Made by a program: the position numbers and the translations under genes
NCBI GenBank assembly: GCA_050953825.1
Contig: JBMNNF010000011.1
Span: 1-31,574 of the forward strand
DNA: 31,574 nucleotides
From: DUQW01 sp050953825
GTDB lineage: Bacteria; Bacillota_I; Bacilli_A; Acholeplasmatales; Acholeplasmataceae
Reading direction: 5' to 3'
Shown here: positions 15,901 to 23,373 of the stretch, in pieces
Layout: each line of letters opens with the position of its first letter
Position numbering within the stretch: position 1 is the first letter of the stretch
Notes under the pieces: generated by a model
Told to the model about the DNA's origin: nothing
Seen by the model: only the letters and a program-made list of their open reading frames with translations
The model's database searches: none

Positions 15901-17193
15901 GATCTAGGGTGGTCAGCTGCCATGAAATTTGGGTATAAATACTTATTAGGACTGACACCAAGTTTATATAAGACAGCGTATATATACGATGTTCAATTCA
16001 CAAATTGGACTAACCCTCCAATCAATCCATTTGCAGAGGGCTTTAAGGTTACCTTTGGTACTGAATATATTGAACCAGAAGAATCAGAACCAATGTATGT
16101 TGTAATTGGTACTGAAAAATATCCTGTTACATTAGATAATTATCGATGGGATGCTCCAGGTGGAGTCGGTGCACTAAATAATTATGCAGTAGCATTCAGT
16201 AAAGAATATTTAGCAGCATTACCAGGATATAATACCGATGATACAGCCGATGATGAAGGCAGAAATTATACTATTCAATATTCGATTTTAGCTATTACTG
16301 ATGCTGATGGTAAAGTTATTCAAATTAGAATCCACTCAGGCCACAAGATTACTTGGGATGTTGAAAATAATAAATATGCAGTAGATAAAACTTCACTTAC
16401 TGCGACAACCATGCAAAAAGGAATATTAGCTGATATTCCAGATGGTGGATTTGTCGTATTATTCCAAAATTCAGGTGCCCCAGGAAATGCTATTAGAGCA
16501 TGGGGTTGTCAACAATTAACAGGATTTGCCGATGTTGGTGGTGGTAAAGGAGGCTATCTGAACGCTGAAACCGGCGGAGTTGAAAATATGACCGTTAATC
16601 CATTTGCTGAAGGATTCACAGTTTTACTCAAAAAAGAATCAGAGATAAAACGATATGTTAAAATTGGTGATGAATTTTATCGTGTTGAATTTAATGCTTA
16701 TGATTGGAAAGCCGGAGGTGGAGTTGGTTCTGTCAACGATTACGCACTTCTATTTAGTAGAGACTTTTTAGCAGCATTACCAGGATATGATACAGTAGAT
16801 ACAGCCGATGATGAAGGCAGAAATTATACGATTCAATACTCAATTTTAGCTGTTGCTGATGATGAAGGTAAAATTGTTCAAATTAGAATCCACCCAGGCC
16901 ACAAGATTACTTGGGATGCTAAAAATAATACATATGCAGTAGATAAGACTTCACTTACTGCGACAACCATGCAACATGGATTATTAGCTGATATTCCTGA
17001 AGGCGGATATTTATTATTATTCCAAAATTCAGGTGCGCCAGGGAATGCTATTAGAGCTTGGGGTTGTAAACAATTAACTGGATTTGCCGATGTTGGTGCC
17101 AGTGGTTATGCGAATGATAAAACCGGCGGAGTTGAAAATATGACCGTTAATCCATTTGCTGCCGATTTCGAAATCGAAATAGTTGAAAAATAA
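9958..17193 (+). CDS. Giant repeat lipoprotein with alternating A and B modules
   Basis: A 2411-residue surface lipoprotein. ATG 9958 follows AAGGAGG by 6 nt. The signal peptide ends in the lipobox VGLVGC (Cys25). Residues about 28-117 look like an atypical bacterial Ig domain and 120-199 like a DUF5011 Ig domain (IAPLLEV, then TARDNVDG and YTVKDEAGN). A divergent module A0 (205-375) and another Ig-like domain (376-480) follow. Then come ten modules: B1 from 487, A1 686, A2 887, A3 1075, B2 1261, B3 1458, A4 1659, B4 1847, A5 2046, A6 2233. A modules (about 165-180 aa) carry YVVIGEE, PGHKITWD, IPDGGF, IRAWGCKQLTGFADV and MTVNPF. B modules (about 190 aa) carry YVTINGEASF, KEQWQPIAAVVDA, GIQLTV, IPEGGYVYVL, TGTPGDD and NPFA. 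Acidic linkers separate some modules. No catalytic domain is recognised, so binding, adhesion or scaffolding is likely. I know no named family for A or B. Confidence 0.85.
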   Translation: MRKPFKFLLTTLTLLMLVVVGLVGCDQDKTLVDAFDDLQIAFSVEGDTLEKVTGNLQLPTKVGEVTISWVSDNEAVISNTGKVVMPSKDTVVKLTATLEYNGQTKTKTFTITVKAATSVDTIAPLLEVKPKTVNLEWNEDYDLMTGVTARDNVDGTITNKVVIDKGGFDKTVSGTYTITYTVKDEAGNTTTETRTITVAEKRTTIEIGGKQYQMEYNPQLRPANSLSFPFNLETVTVFEKAYAEWLLEHNNQRFAAYWSIVVILDADRKIVEYRDPVTNQVNAEGSSVGTTWCTGTPTADNKAYEHRQGMLANLTIPNGGYVVVFINDGTNLEGSPRAFGYSQVVDHAFEAIGIEVTFNNVDDSDKFDKTKTYPVIKLEEEELNNRYIPIIEAEKGTEITSKNDLLRGVTVYHDREELTPEIHKIIKVVDGEETEITWDQIDSDNTDVIYMIVYRVTDQVGNVEEETRVIKFVSDEEEEEPDPDAIYVTFNGVASLELVQDYSFTQNIGYQSKVFQFSKEQWQVVSAVVDAPDYNKTGNYKMANLSLFVTDADGKVVAIRLYQEWVDEPQSGIQLTVDNDGKIVAELKDAFSRNNVEIGVNDLIPEGGYVYVLATPTPGDDSGWSPAMKLGYKYLLGLQPGLLKTAFDLDGNEFTDWTNLPVNPFAADYVITFGSERVTPEQPTIMYVVIGEERHLVELDSYDWKDTGGVGVVNTHALVFSKEYLNSLPGYNTETVDDDEGRNYTIKFSVLAIIDEDGKVIQIRIHPGHKITWDATNEKYVVNDKLFTAETMQKDIVADIPDGGFVVLFQNSTAPGNSIRAWGCKQLTGFADVGGTGYAAETTGGVANMTVNPFAADFKILFEKEVVVPEDPEDPEDPEDPEVPELMFVVIGEEMYPVELDTYKWDADGGVGAIATHALAFSKEYLAALPGYNSEDIADDEGKNYTIKNSILAIVDADGNIVSIRIHPGHKITWDATNEKYVVNDKLFTATTMQKDIVADIPDGGFMVLFQNSTAPGNAIRAWGCKQLTGFADVGGTGYAAETTGGVVNMTVNPFIDGFKLLLLKESEIEEPEPMYVVIGEEKYLVELDAYKWDADGGVGAIATHALAFSKDYLAALPGYNSEDIADDEGKNYTIKNSILAIVDADGNIVSIRIHPGHKITWDATNEKYVVNDKLFTATTMQKDIVADIPDGGFMVLFQNSTAPGNAIRAWGCKQLTGFADVGGTGYAAETTGGVANMTVNPFIDGFKLLLLKESEIAPTYVTFNGEASFELIKGFDFKTNIAYAKHAIYQFTKEQWQPIAAVVDADGYVKDDSNYKLANVALFVTDADGKVVAVRLYQGWTTNQAGIQLTVGTDGKIVVDATNAFGRNNLEIGLNELIPEGGYVYVLNTGTPGDDSGWSAAMKFGYEYLLGLQPGLYDTAFDLEGNKFTDWANLPVNPFAAGYVITFGTEYIQPPAFVTINGEASFKLIYGFDFKTNIAYAEHAVYQFTKEQWQPIAAVVDADGYDKDNSNYKLANVALFVTDADGKVVAVRLYQGWTTNQAGIQLTVGPDGKIVADAANAFNRNNLEIGLNELIPDGGYVYVLDTGTPGDDLGWSAAMKFGYKYLLGLTPSLYKTAYIYDDVPFANWTNPPINPFAEGFKVTFGTEYIEPEEEPEPMYVVIGIEKYPVTLDNYRWDAPGGVGALNNYAVAFSKEYLAALPGYNTDDTADDEGRNYTIQYSILAITDADGKVIQIRIHSGHKITWDVENNKYAVDKTSLTATTMQKGILADIPDGGFVVLFQNSGAPGNAIRAWGCQQLTGFADVGGGKGGYLNAETGGVENMTVNPFIDGFKVLLLKESELPPIYVTINGEASFELIRGFDFATNIAYAEHAVYQFTKEQWQPIAAVVDADGYDKANSNYKLANVALFVTDADGKVVAVRLYQGWTTNQAGIQLTVGPDGKIVADAANAFNRNNLEIGLNELIPDGGYVYVLDTGTPGDDLGWSAAMKFGYKYLLGLTPSLYKTAYIYDVQFTNWTNPPINPFAEGFKVTFGTEYIEPEESEPMYVVIGTEKYPVTLDNYRWDAPGGVGALNNYAVAFSKEYLAALPGYNTDDTADDEGRNYTIQYSILAITDADGKVIQIRIHSGHKITWDVENNKYAVDKTSLTATTMQKGILADIPDGGFVVLFQNSGAPGNAIRAWGCQQLTGFADVGGGKGGYLNAETGGVENMTVNPFAEGFTVLLKKESEIKRYVKIGDEFYRVEFNAYDWKAGGGVGSVNDYALLFSRDFLAALPGYDTVDTADDEGRNYTIQYSILAVADDEGKIVQIRIHPGHKITWDAKNNTYAVDKTSLTATTMQHGLLADIPEGGYLLLFQNSGAPGNAIRAWGCKQLTGFADVGASGYANDKTGGVENMTVNPFAADFEIEIVEK
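12562..12615 (+). repeat. PED tripeptide repeat linker
   Basis: Codons for four Pro-Glu-Asp units then Pro-Glu-Val and Pro-Glu-Leu, built from a 9-nt unit CCAGAAGAY. It forms an acidic, proline-rich spacer between modules A1 and A2 of the giant lipoprotein. Such short tandem units can slip and change linker length in steps of three residues without breaking the frame. Confidence 0.85.
12616..13737 (+). repeat. Tandem duplication of module A (A2/A3)
   Basis: Two copies, starting at 12616 and 13180, with a period of 564 nt. They are nearly identical at the DNA level over most of their length, including many synonymous sites (for example both read GCAGCACTACCAGGATACAA). They differ mainly in the first 20 or so codons. 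The synonymous identity indicates a recent duplication or gene conversion. Confidence 0.9.
14329..16650 (+). repeat. Duplicated B-A block (B3-A4 and B4-A5), about 1.16 kb each
   Basis: Copy 1 spans about 14329-15480 and copy 2 about 15496-16647. Matching points are 1167 nt apart in the B module and 1161 nt apart in the A module. The difference comes from two 3-nt indels between them, in the end of B and in the linker. Long stretches are identical at synonymous positions, so a two-module unit was duplicated recently. The short linkers differ (PEEEPEP and PEESEP). Confidence 0.9.
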
Positions 17194-17214
17194 TTAAATT
17201 ATTAAATAATGAGA

Positions 17215-17249
17215 CTGGCCTGGAAAGTCAATTTTCAGGCCGGTTTTTT
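17215..17249 (+). terminator. Rho-independent terminator after the giant lipoprotein gene
   Basis: A 12-bp stem (CTGGCCTGGAAA at 17215-17226 with TTTTCAGGCCGG at 17232-17243, containing G-T pairs) closes a 5-nt loop and is followed by TTTTTT. It begins 21 nt after the stop codon, so the 9874 promoter probably gives a single-gene transcript. Confidence 0.88.
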
Positions 17250-17299
17250 CACAATTCTAAAAAAAATTAATAAAATAAAAACCGCAAAAAGGAGAAAAT

Positions 17300-18535
17300 A
17301 TGAAAAAGATATTATATTTGCTATTTTTAATGTTAGCTAGTTTTGTATTTGTTGCCTGTGATAAGGGTGAAATACCAATTGATTCGCCAGTTATCACCGA
17401 AATTAATTTAGCTGACTCATCAGGTCAAGGTACTGCAGATGATCCTTTTGTTTTTAATGCGGTTGTAGATGATTTGATATCCACCACAATTAATGTGACT
17501 CCAATTAATGTCATAAAAGATTTAAAATTTAAATTAGTAAAAAAAGTCAATAATCAATATGTTGAACTTAGTAATGATGATGTGTGTGGATTATCATTTA
17601 ATGAAGATAACTCAAACGAAAAGTTTAGTGTTAAAGCGCTTGTTGCTGGAACATTTTATGTTCAAATTAAACAAGACTCCATTGCAGTTTATATACAAGT
17701 AAATATCCAAGAAAAAGAAGATGAAACTGTTTGGTCATCAGTGGATTTTTCAGAAAACTTTAAAGTATTAGCAATTGGGAATAGTTTTAGTAATAATGCC
17801 ATGACTTATCTTTATGAAATTGCCAATAGTTATGGTGTTAAAAATATTGTATTAGGGACAATATATCTTGGTGGTGCTGAGTTGTCTCAGCACGCTAATT
17901 ATGCTCAATCAAATCGCGCTACATACTCGTATATTAAAAATAATAATGGTGAAAAAACTACTGCTGATAATAAGACAATATTAGATGGTTTGTTAGATGA
18001 GGATTGGGACATAATTGTCATTCAACAAGAAAGCGGAAAAAGTGGAAAATCACAATACTATGAACCACATCTAACAAATTTATTGGCATATATCAATGAA
18101 CACAAAACTAATCAAGAAGCGAATGTTTTGTGGTATTTAGTATGGGCATATCAAGCAGATTGTACTGAATATGCGTTTTCTTATTTTTATCAATCAAATC
18201 AAACCACAATGTATGAAGAAATAGTTAATGCGTACCTTGAAAATGTTAAACCGCATGAAGAAATTGCCGGTTTAATACCAACCGGAACAGCCATTCAAAA
18301 TGTTAGAACGAGTCGTCTTGGAGATACTCTAACTCGTGATGGATATCATTTAAATGACATAGGCTGTTTTATAGCAGGATTATCATGGTTTAAATCGATT
18401 ACGGGATTTGATATAGATGAAATAACATATCGCCCGTATGGTGTAAACGATGATGAATTTAAAATACTAGTTGAAGCGATAAATAACGCAATTACTAACC
18501 CATTCGAAGTTACCCAATCTAGTTTTCCAGAATAA
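17300..18535 (+). CDS. DUF4886 SGNH-hydrolase-like lipoprotein
   Basis: A 411-residue surface lipoprotein. The signal peptide ends in VFVAC (Cys20). Residues 30-140 form a beta-rich N-terminal region of unknown type. Residues about 153-395 are a DUF4886 domain, a branch of the SGNH/GDSL hydrolases. The nucleophile block is VLAIGNSFS (Ser162). Other blocks are YLGGAELSQH, DWDIIVIQQESGKSG, IPTGTAIQNVRTSRLGD, and RDGYHL with Asp347 and His350 placed like the catalytic DxxH. Such enzymes usually remove acyl groups from glycans, though DUF4886 members have no proven reaction that I know of. ATG 17300 has AAAGGAG 5 nt upstream. Its leader word AAAACCGCAAAAAGGAG recurs before the next gene. In this locus it may deacylate the glycan attacked by the neighbouring hydrolases. 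Confidence 0.8.
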   Translation: MKKILYLLFLMLASFVFVACDKGEIPIDSPVITEINLADSSGQGTADDPFVFNAVVDDLISTTINVTPINVIKDLKFKLVKKVNNQYVELSNDDVCGLSFNEDNSNEKFSVKALVAGTFYVQIKQDSIAVYIQVNIQEKEDETVWSSVDFSENFKVLAIGNSFSNNAMTYLYEIANSYGVKNIVLGTIYLGGAELSQHANYAQSNRATYSYIKNNNGEKTTADNKTILDGLLDEDWDIIVIQQESGKSGKSQYYEPHLTNLLAYINEHKTNQEANVLWYLVWAYQADCTEYAFSYFYQSNQTTMYEEIVNAYLENVKPHEEIAGLIPTGTAIQNVRTSRLGDTLTRDGYHLNDIGCFIAGLSWFKSITGFDIDEITYRPYGVNDDEFKILVEAINNAITNPFEVTQSSFPE

Positions 18536-18649
18536 CGAGTTAGAAATTATTGGTTGTAAATGGGTAGATAAAATTTAATAAATAAAATTAAGATTATTTT
18601 TAATTATAGCTGCAGTAAAATCAAAACCGCAAAAAAGGAGGAGTTAAAT

Positions 18650-21600
18650 ATGAAAGTAATTAAAAAAGGATTTACACTTATTTTTATTCTTTTTTTGGCA
18701 CTACTACTAGTTAGTTGTGAAGAAGGGGAACGCACTGTTCCAGTGTTTAATGGAATTAAAGATGAAACTATTGAGGTCGGAGATACTTTTAATCCAAAGG
18801 AAGGTGTAACTGCAACATGGAACGGAATAGATATTACATCTTCAATAGAAGTTTCAGGTGAAGTAAACACAGCTGAAATAGGTGTTTATACTTTAGAATA
18901 TACAGTTGAAAGTGAAGAAGGTGATATTGCTAGAGCCACTAGAAAAATAACGGTAGTTGCCAGAGCAATCATTCAACCGATTATAAATGGTGCTGACGAT
19001 GTTAGTATTGATTGGGGTGCTGATTTTGATCCTAGGGCAGGCGTAACTGCAACTTGGGATGGTAATGATATCACATCACAAATTACAATTACCGGTGAAG
19101 CGAATACATCTGAAGCTGGTGTTTATACTTTAGAATATACAGTTGAAAGTGAAGATGGTGGTTCAGCTACCATAACTAGAAAAGTAACAGTTTTAGAAAG
19201 AGGGGTTATTATGCCGGTTCTAAGTGGTGTTGGTGATGTCACAATCGAATGTGGCGACCCATTCAATCCTAAAGCGGGAGTAACTGCAACTTGGAATGGA
19301 AAAAATATAACGTTGCGAATTACAGTTACAGGAGAAGTAAAAACATCTATAGTAGGTGTTTATACTTTAGTGTATCGAGTTGAAAGTGAAGATGGCGGTG
19401 TCGCTACTGCGACTAGAAAAGTGACGGTTATTGAAAAAGAAACAGTTGGTTTTGAAGAAACTGGAAAAACATCAACAACAGTCAGCAATGTTGAACATAT
19501 CAAAGCTAAAGGTGATGCCATTAATGATGATAATGTAAAAACTTATCAAGATGTTAACGTGTTCAAACAAGGTAAAAATGTCATGGTTGCTAACTGGTCT
19601 AAGTTTAATAGCGATGGCAAATATGTTTTATCGTCTACTTTAAATATTGCTAAAGACTTTGAATTGAATAATCCAGATTATGAAGTCATAGCTGCAGTTA
19701 ATGGTGATTTCTTCTTTGCACAATCAGGTGTTACATATAATATTGGTCCTAATATACTATTTGGCAATAGAGTTGTTAAACCAGATAGCTTTTATGCAGG
19801 TTATTATTATGCAGTTCAATTTAATCAATTTGGGAAAAATTTAGGTGTCCATAAAACATTATCAGCTTTAGGTGGTTTTAGTTTATTGTTATATGCCGAA
19901 GATGGTGGATTAATTTATTACAATAATGATGTTTCAATTGATAGAACATCATTAAAAGCCAATGAAACAACAGTTATGTTCAAAAAATCATATACATATG
20001 ATAGTGCTGCCACCTATTTCATAGTCAACCAAAAAAATCAATATGTTCTTACACCACATATCCATTTTGAAGCTAAAGTTGGTAGTAAAATAACCGCTTC
20101 AAATGCAGGTGAAATAGTATTAGCAACTAAAGATCCTGTATTAATTGGTTTACTCAAATCTAATCAAAGAATAATTGTTCAAAAAATGACCGGAAATATT
20201 GGATATAACGATATGGTAATTGGAATTGATACAACAATTATAGAAAATTCTACTATTAAAAAATTTAATGAATTAAATACTGATACCGATGAACAAGTAT
20301 CAAGAAATAAAAATCGTAATCCAAGAACTGGATTCGGTTATGACGCTGATGGCAAAATGGTATTAATTACGGTTGATGGACGTGGTACTTCTAAAGGGGT
20401 TAATTTAAGAGAATTTGCGGCCATAATGAAACATTATGGTATTGTTGACGGATATAGTTTAGACGGTGGTGGTTCTACCCAAGCGGTCTTTAGAGTAAAT
20501 GGAGAGTTACAATATGTAAATACACCATCTGAAGTTGACCCTTATCGTGGTGTGGCAAATGCCCTATTATTTATTCGTGAAAAAGAACCTAAACCAGCAT
20601 ATGATTTAGAAATAATAGATAAACATCTTAAATTAGATGTTATTGATAAAACCGGTATTAGTGAAATTGATATACTAATAAATGGAGAGTCACATAAATA
20701 TACAAATTTAACTAGTGAAATACTTTTAGAAATTGATAGTGAAAATCCTTCAGGAATTGCTATTTATTACACTAAAAATGGAGTTAAGCGTCATTTAGCA
20801 AATGATATTCATAGTGGAATTGTGACATATTTCAATATTAATGGAGCGATACACAGTTATGAAAAGGGCTTTGCGTTTGATAAAAATATCGCCTGGTGTC
20901 CAGGAATTTATCAATTTACTCAAGCTCAATGGCAAGAAATTGCGACAATTATTGATGCTGAAAGTCATCCAGATTATGCAACCTATCAAATGGCAAATAT
21001 GGCTTTAGCTATTACCGATGTCGAAGGTAATGTAAAAGTAATAAGACTTTATCAAAAATGGGTTGATGATCCGCAATCAGGAATTCAACTTACTGTTGAT
21101 ACTGATGGTAAAATTGTAGCCGAACTTAAGGATGCATTTAGTAGAAACCATACTGGTAAAGGGGTTAACGCTTTAATTCCAGAAGGAGGATTTGTCTACG
21201 TATTTTCATCAGGAACTCCAACAGAAGATGATGGTTTCTCAGAAGCGATGAAATTTGCATATGAGCATTTATTAGGATTAAAACCAAGTCTATTTAATAC
21301 CGCATATAATTTAGATGGTAGTGATTTTAGTGATTGGACTAATCCGCCAATCAATCCGTTTGCCGAAGGCTTTAAAGTAATTGTTAGTGCAGAAGCAAGC
21401 CAAGATGTCGAAAAGGAAACATATGTAAAAATTGGGGAAAACGAACATCTAGCTAAAGTTGATACTTATCATTGGGAAGATACAAGTGGAGTTGGTGGTG
21501 CTGAAACAACTCACGTATTAGTTTTCTCTAAAGATTTTTTAGCAGCATTACCAGGATATGATACAACAACTACATCAGATGATGAAGGTAGAAATTATAC

Positions 21601-21964
21601 GATCCAATTTTCGGTTTTAGCCATTATCGATGCTAGTGGAAAAGTAGTTCAAGTTAGAATTCACCCAGGTCATATCATCACTTGGGATTCTGGAACTAAT
21701 GCCTATGTAGTAGATGATGAATCAATAACACCGACAACTATGCAACACGGACTATTGAATGATATTCCTAATGGTGGATATGTGGTATTATTCCAAAATA
21801 CCAATGTCACAGGTAATCCGATTAGAGCCTGGGGCTGTCAACAATTAACTGGTCTTGCTGATGTTACAGCCTACAATGTAGCTGGTGTTGAAGGTATGAC
21901 AGTTAATCCATTTGCTGAAGGATATGTAATTAAAGTTATCACAAGAATAAGTGTAGCCGAATAA
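18650..21964 (+). CDS. NAGPA-type phosphodiester glycosidase lipoprotein with Ig domains and B-A modules
   Basis: An 1104-residue lipoprotein with lipobox LLVSC (Cys23). Three consecutive Ig-like domains of the DUF5011 type occupy about residues 30-105, 106-185 and 186-262, each ending in R-K-x-TV. Residues about 275-650 are the NAGPA domain (phosphodiester glycosidase, as in the mannose-6-phosphate uncovering enzyme). The marks are IAAVNGDFFF, RTGFGYDADGKMVLITVDGR from 559 and the hallmark LDGGGSTQ at 604-611. A small beta domain (655-720) follows, then one B module (from about 725) and one A module (from about 925) of the kind repeated in the giant lipoprotein. The role inferred is hydrolysis of a sugar-1-phosphate diester at the cell surface. 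ATG 18650 follows GGAGGAG by 6 nt. The B-A tail probably supplies binding to the same target. Confidence 0.85.
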   Translation: MKVIKKGFTLIFILFLALLLVSCEEGERTVPVFNGIKDETIEVGDTFNPKEGVTATWNGIDITSSIEVSGEVNTAEIGVYTLEYTVESEEGDIARATRKITVVARAIIQPIINGADDVSIDWGADFDPRAGVTATWDGNDITSQITITGEANTSEAGVYTLEYTVESEDGGSATITRKVTVLERGVIMPVLSGVGDVTIECGDPFNPKAGVTATWNGKNITLRITVTGEVKTSIVGVYTLVYRVESEDGGVATATRKVTVIEKETVGFEETGKTSTTVSNVEHIKAKGDAINDDNVKTYQDVNVFKQGKNVMVANWSKFNSDGKYVLSSTLNIAKDFELNNPDYEVIAAVNGDFFFAQSGVTYNIGPNILFGNRVVKPDSFYAGYYYAVQFNQFGKNLGVHKTLSALGGFSLLLYAEDGGLIYYNNDVSIDRTSLKANETTVMFKKSYTYDSAATYFIVNQKNQYVLTPHIHFEAKVGSKITASNAGEIVLATKDPVLIGLLKSNQRIIVQKMTGNIGYNDMVIGIDTTIIENSTIKKFNELNTDTDEQVSRNKNRNPRTGFGYDADGKMVLITVDGRGTSKGVNLREFAAIMKHYGIVDGYSLDGGGSTQAVFRVNGELQYVNTPSEVDPYRGVANALLFIREKEPKPAYDLEIIDKHLKLDVIDKTGISEIDILINGESHKYTNLTSEILLEIDSENPSGIAIYYTKNGVKRHLANDIHSGIVTYFNINGAIHSYEKGFAFDKNIAWCPGIYQFTQAQWQEIATIIDAESHPDYATYQMANMALAITDVEGNVKVIRLYQKWVDDPQSGIQLTVDTDGKIVAELKDAFSRNHTGKGVNALIPEGGFVYVFSSGTPTEDDGFSEAMKFAYEHLLGLKPSLFNTAYNLDGSDFSDWTNPPINPFAEGFKVIVSAEASQDVEKETYVKIGENEHLAKVDTYHWEDTSGVGGAETTHVLVFSKDFLAALPGYDTTTTSDDEGRNYTIQFSVLAIIDASGKVVQVRIHPGHIITWDSGTNAYVVDDESITPTTMQHGLLNDIPNGGYVVLFQNTNVTGNPIRAWGCQQLTGLADVTAYNVAGVEGMTVNPFAEGYVIKVITRISVAE

Positions 21965-22025
21965 AAGAGCGTAACTTATTAAATTAAATTTTTATTTAAT
22001 AAAAACTATATAGGAGGGGTAAATT

Positions 22026-23354
22026 ATGCTAACTAAAATATACAAGGTAATATTAGTAATACTATTAAGTTTTACTTTATTCGCATGTGAAAAAGAACCT
22101 GAACCTATTATTGAACCCAAAGAAGAAGACGTGATAAGACCACTTATTATTATAAATTCGAAACTTCAAAATATCAGAATCAAACAAAATCAAGATATAG
22201 ACTTAAAAGAAACACTGATAAATTTAGGGATAAAAGCGATTGACGATGTTGATGGAGATATAACTAATAATATTGAGATAAATACTAATAATTTTGATGT
22301 TTCACAACCAGGAGAATATATTATTGATGTGTATGTATTTGATAGTTCAAATAATAAATCGGAGGTGAAGTTTCTAACCGTGATAGTAGAAGAATATTAT
22401 GGATTGGTTATGCAATACCCTATTTTTGAAGGCGAAATACCAAACGAAGTTAAGACAATCGATAAACAATCATTATTTCAAGGAGCATTTTATTTCAAAA
22501 CGATCTCAACTAAAGACAAATGGGACGGTATTGAAGGTGTTATTACTTTACCAGAGTTTGAAATCAAAAGATATGATGGTAATTATAATACTAGTTTAAA
22601 TATTGATCCCAACGGTAAAAATTTAGATAACCCTTCTATTTATATGGGAGGACAAGCCGTTTTTCATAGTGATGTTGGGTTAAGTTTATCCAAAGTTTTA
22701 TTAGGAAATGGATTAGTATCCAAAGGTTCATATGCATATCGGCCATTTTGGCGTTATATTACATCCAAAAATGAACCTAACAAAGATATCGGGAATGCCG
22801 ATATAAATAATAATAGACGATATCAAGTTTACGCAATGAATACAAACGAAACTAATATGTATGCCCATTGGTATTATAAAGATACAGAATATTATTATTT
22901 ACCAGGTGATAAATTAAGAATGATTGTTTATAGTCCAAAAGCCAACTATTTGCAACTACAAATAGAGGTTATAGAAAAATCAACTCTTGAATCATCAATA
23001 AGAATTAGAGAAGAAAATGGTTGGAAAGATCCGGAAAACTTTATGAGCCCGTTATTTGTATCGCAAGGACATGGAACCGGCATGAACGTTGAGTTTAAAC
23101 GTGTTAATGCGATTGATCAAAGTGGAAATGAAGGAAAACCAGCAATTATGACTAATTCCAATGTTAAAACGGCAATTTGGGAAAATGTATATTTACATAG
23201 AGAAATAAATGGTCAAAAATACCGCGTGCCATTTACTGAACAAAGAAGTGATACATTAGGAGCCCCAAATGACAAGTATTTTACATATACCACGATTGAC
23301 CCTAATACAGGTAGTGTTACCGTTGTTATCCACCCTAATTATGAAAAAGAATAA
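22026..23354 (+). CDS. DUF5011 Ig-domain lipoprotein with an unrecognised C-terminal domain
   Basis: A 442-residue lipoprotein (LFAC, Cys21) whose ATG follows GGAGGGG by 6 nt. Residues about 38-123 are a DUF5011 domain (IKAIDDVDGDITNNIE, then VFDSSNNKSEVKF). The remaining 320 residues, rich in Tyr, Trp and Asn, are probably a beta-sandwich. Notable parts are IYMGGQAVFHSDVGLSLSK, AYRPFWRYI, DTEYYYLPGDKLRM, LFVSQGHGTGMNVEFKRVNA and a final TTIDPNTGSVTVVIHP. I do not recognise this part. Many exposed aromatic residues suggest carbohydrate binding, which is inference. It lies between the NAGPA gene and the oxidoreductase on the same strand and probably belongs to the same surface system. The 61-nt gap before it has an AT-only hairpin without a clear U-tract. 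Confidence 0.7.
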   Translation: MLTKIYKVILVILLSFTLFACEKEPEPIIEPKEEDVIRPLIIINSKLQNIRIKQNQDIDLKETLINLGIKAIDDVDGDITNNIEINTNNFDVSQPGEYIIDVYVFDSSNNKSEVKFLTVIVEEYYGLVMQYPIFEGEIPNEVKTIDKQSLFQGAFYFKTISTKDKWDGIEGVITLPEFEIKRYDGNYNTSLNIDPNGKNLDNPSIYMGGQAVFHSDVGLSLSKVLLGNGLVSKGSYAYRPFWRYITSKNEPNKDIGNADINNNRRYQVYAMNTNETNMYAHWYYKDTEYYYLPGDKLRMIVYSPKANYLQLQIEVIEKSTLESSIRIREENGWKDPENFMSPLFVSQGHGTGMNVEFKRVNAIDQSGNEGKPAIMTNSNVKTAIWENVYLHREINGQKYRVPFTEQRSDTLGAPNDKYFTYTTIDPNTGSVTVVIHPNYEKE

Positions 23355-23373
23355 TATGAAATGAGTTGTTGAT

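Noticed and set aside
21976..22002. AT-only hairpin after the NAGPA gene
   Set aside because: TTATTAAAT pairs with ATTTAATAA, but the stem has no GC pairs and no T-run follows, so it is unlikely to stop transcription.
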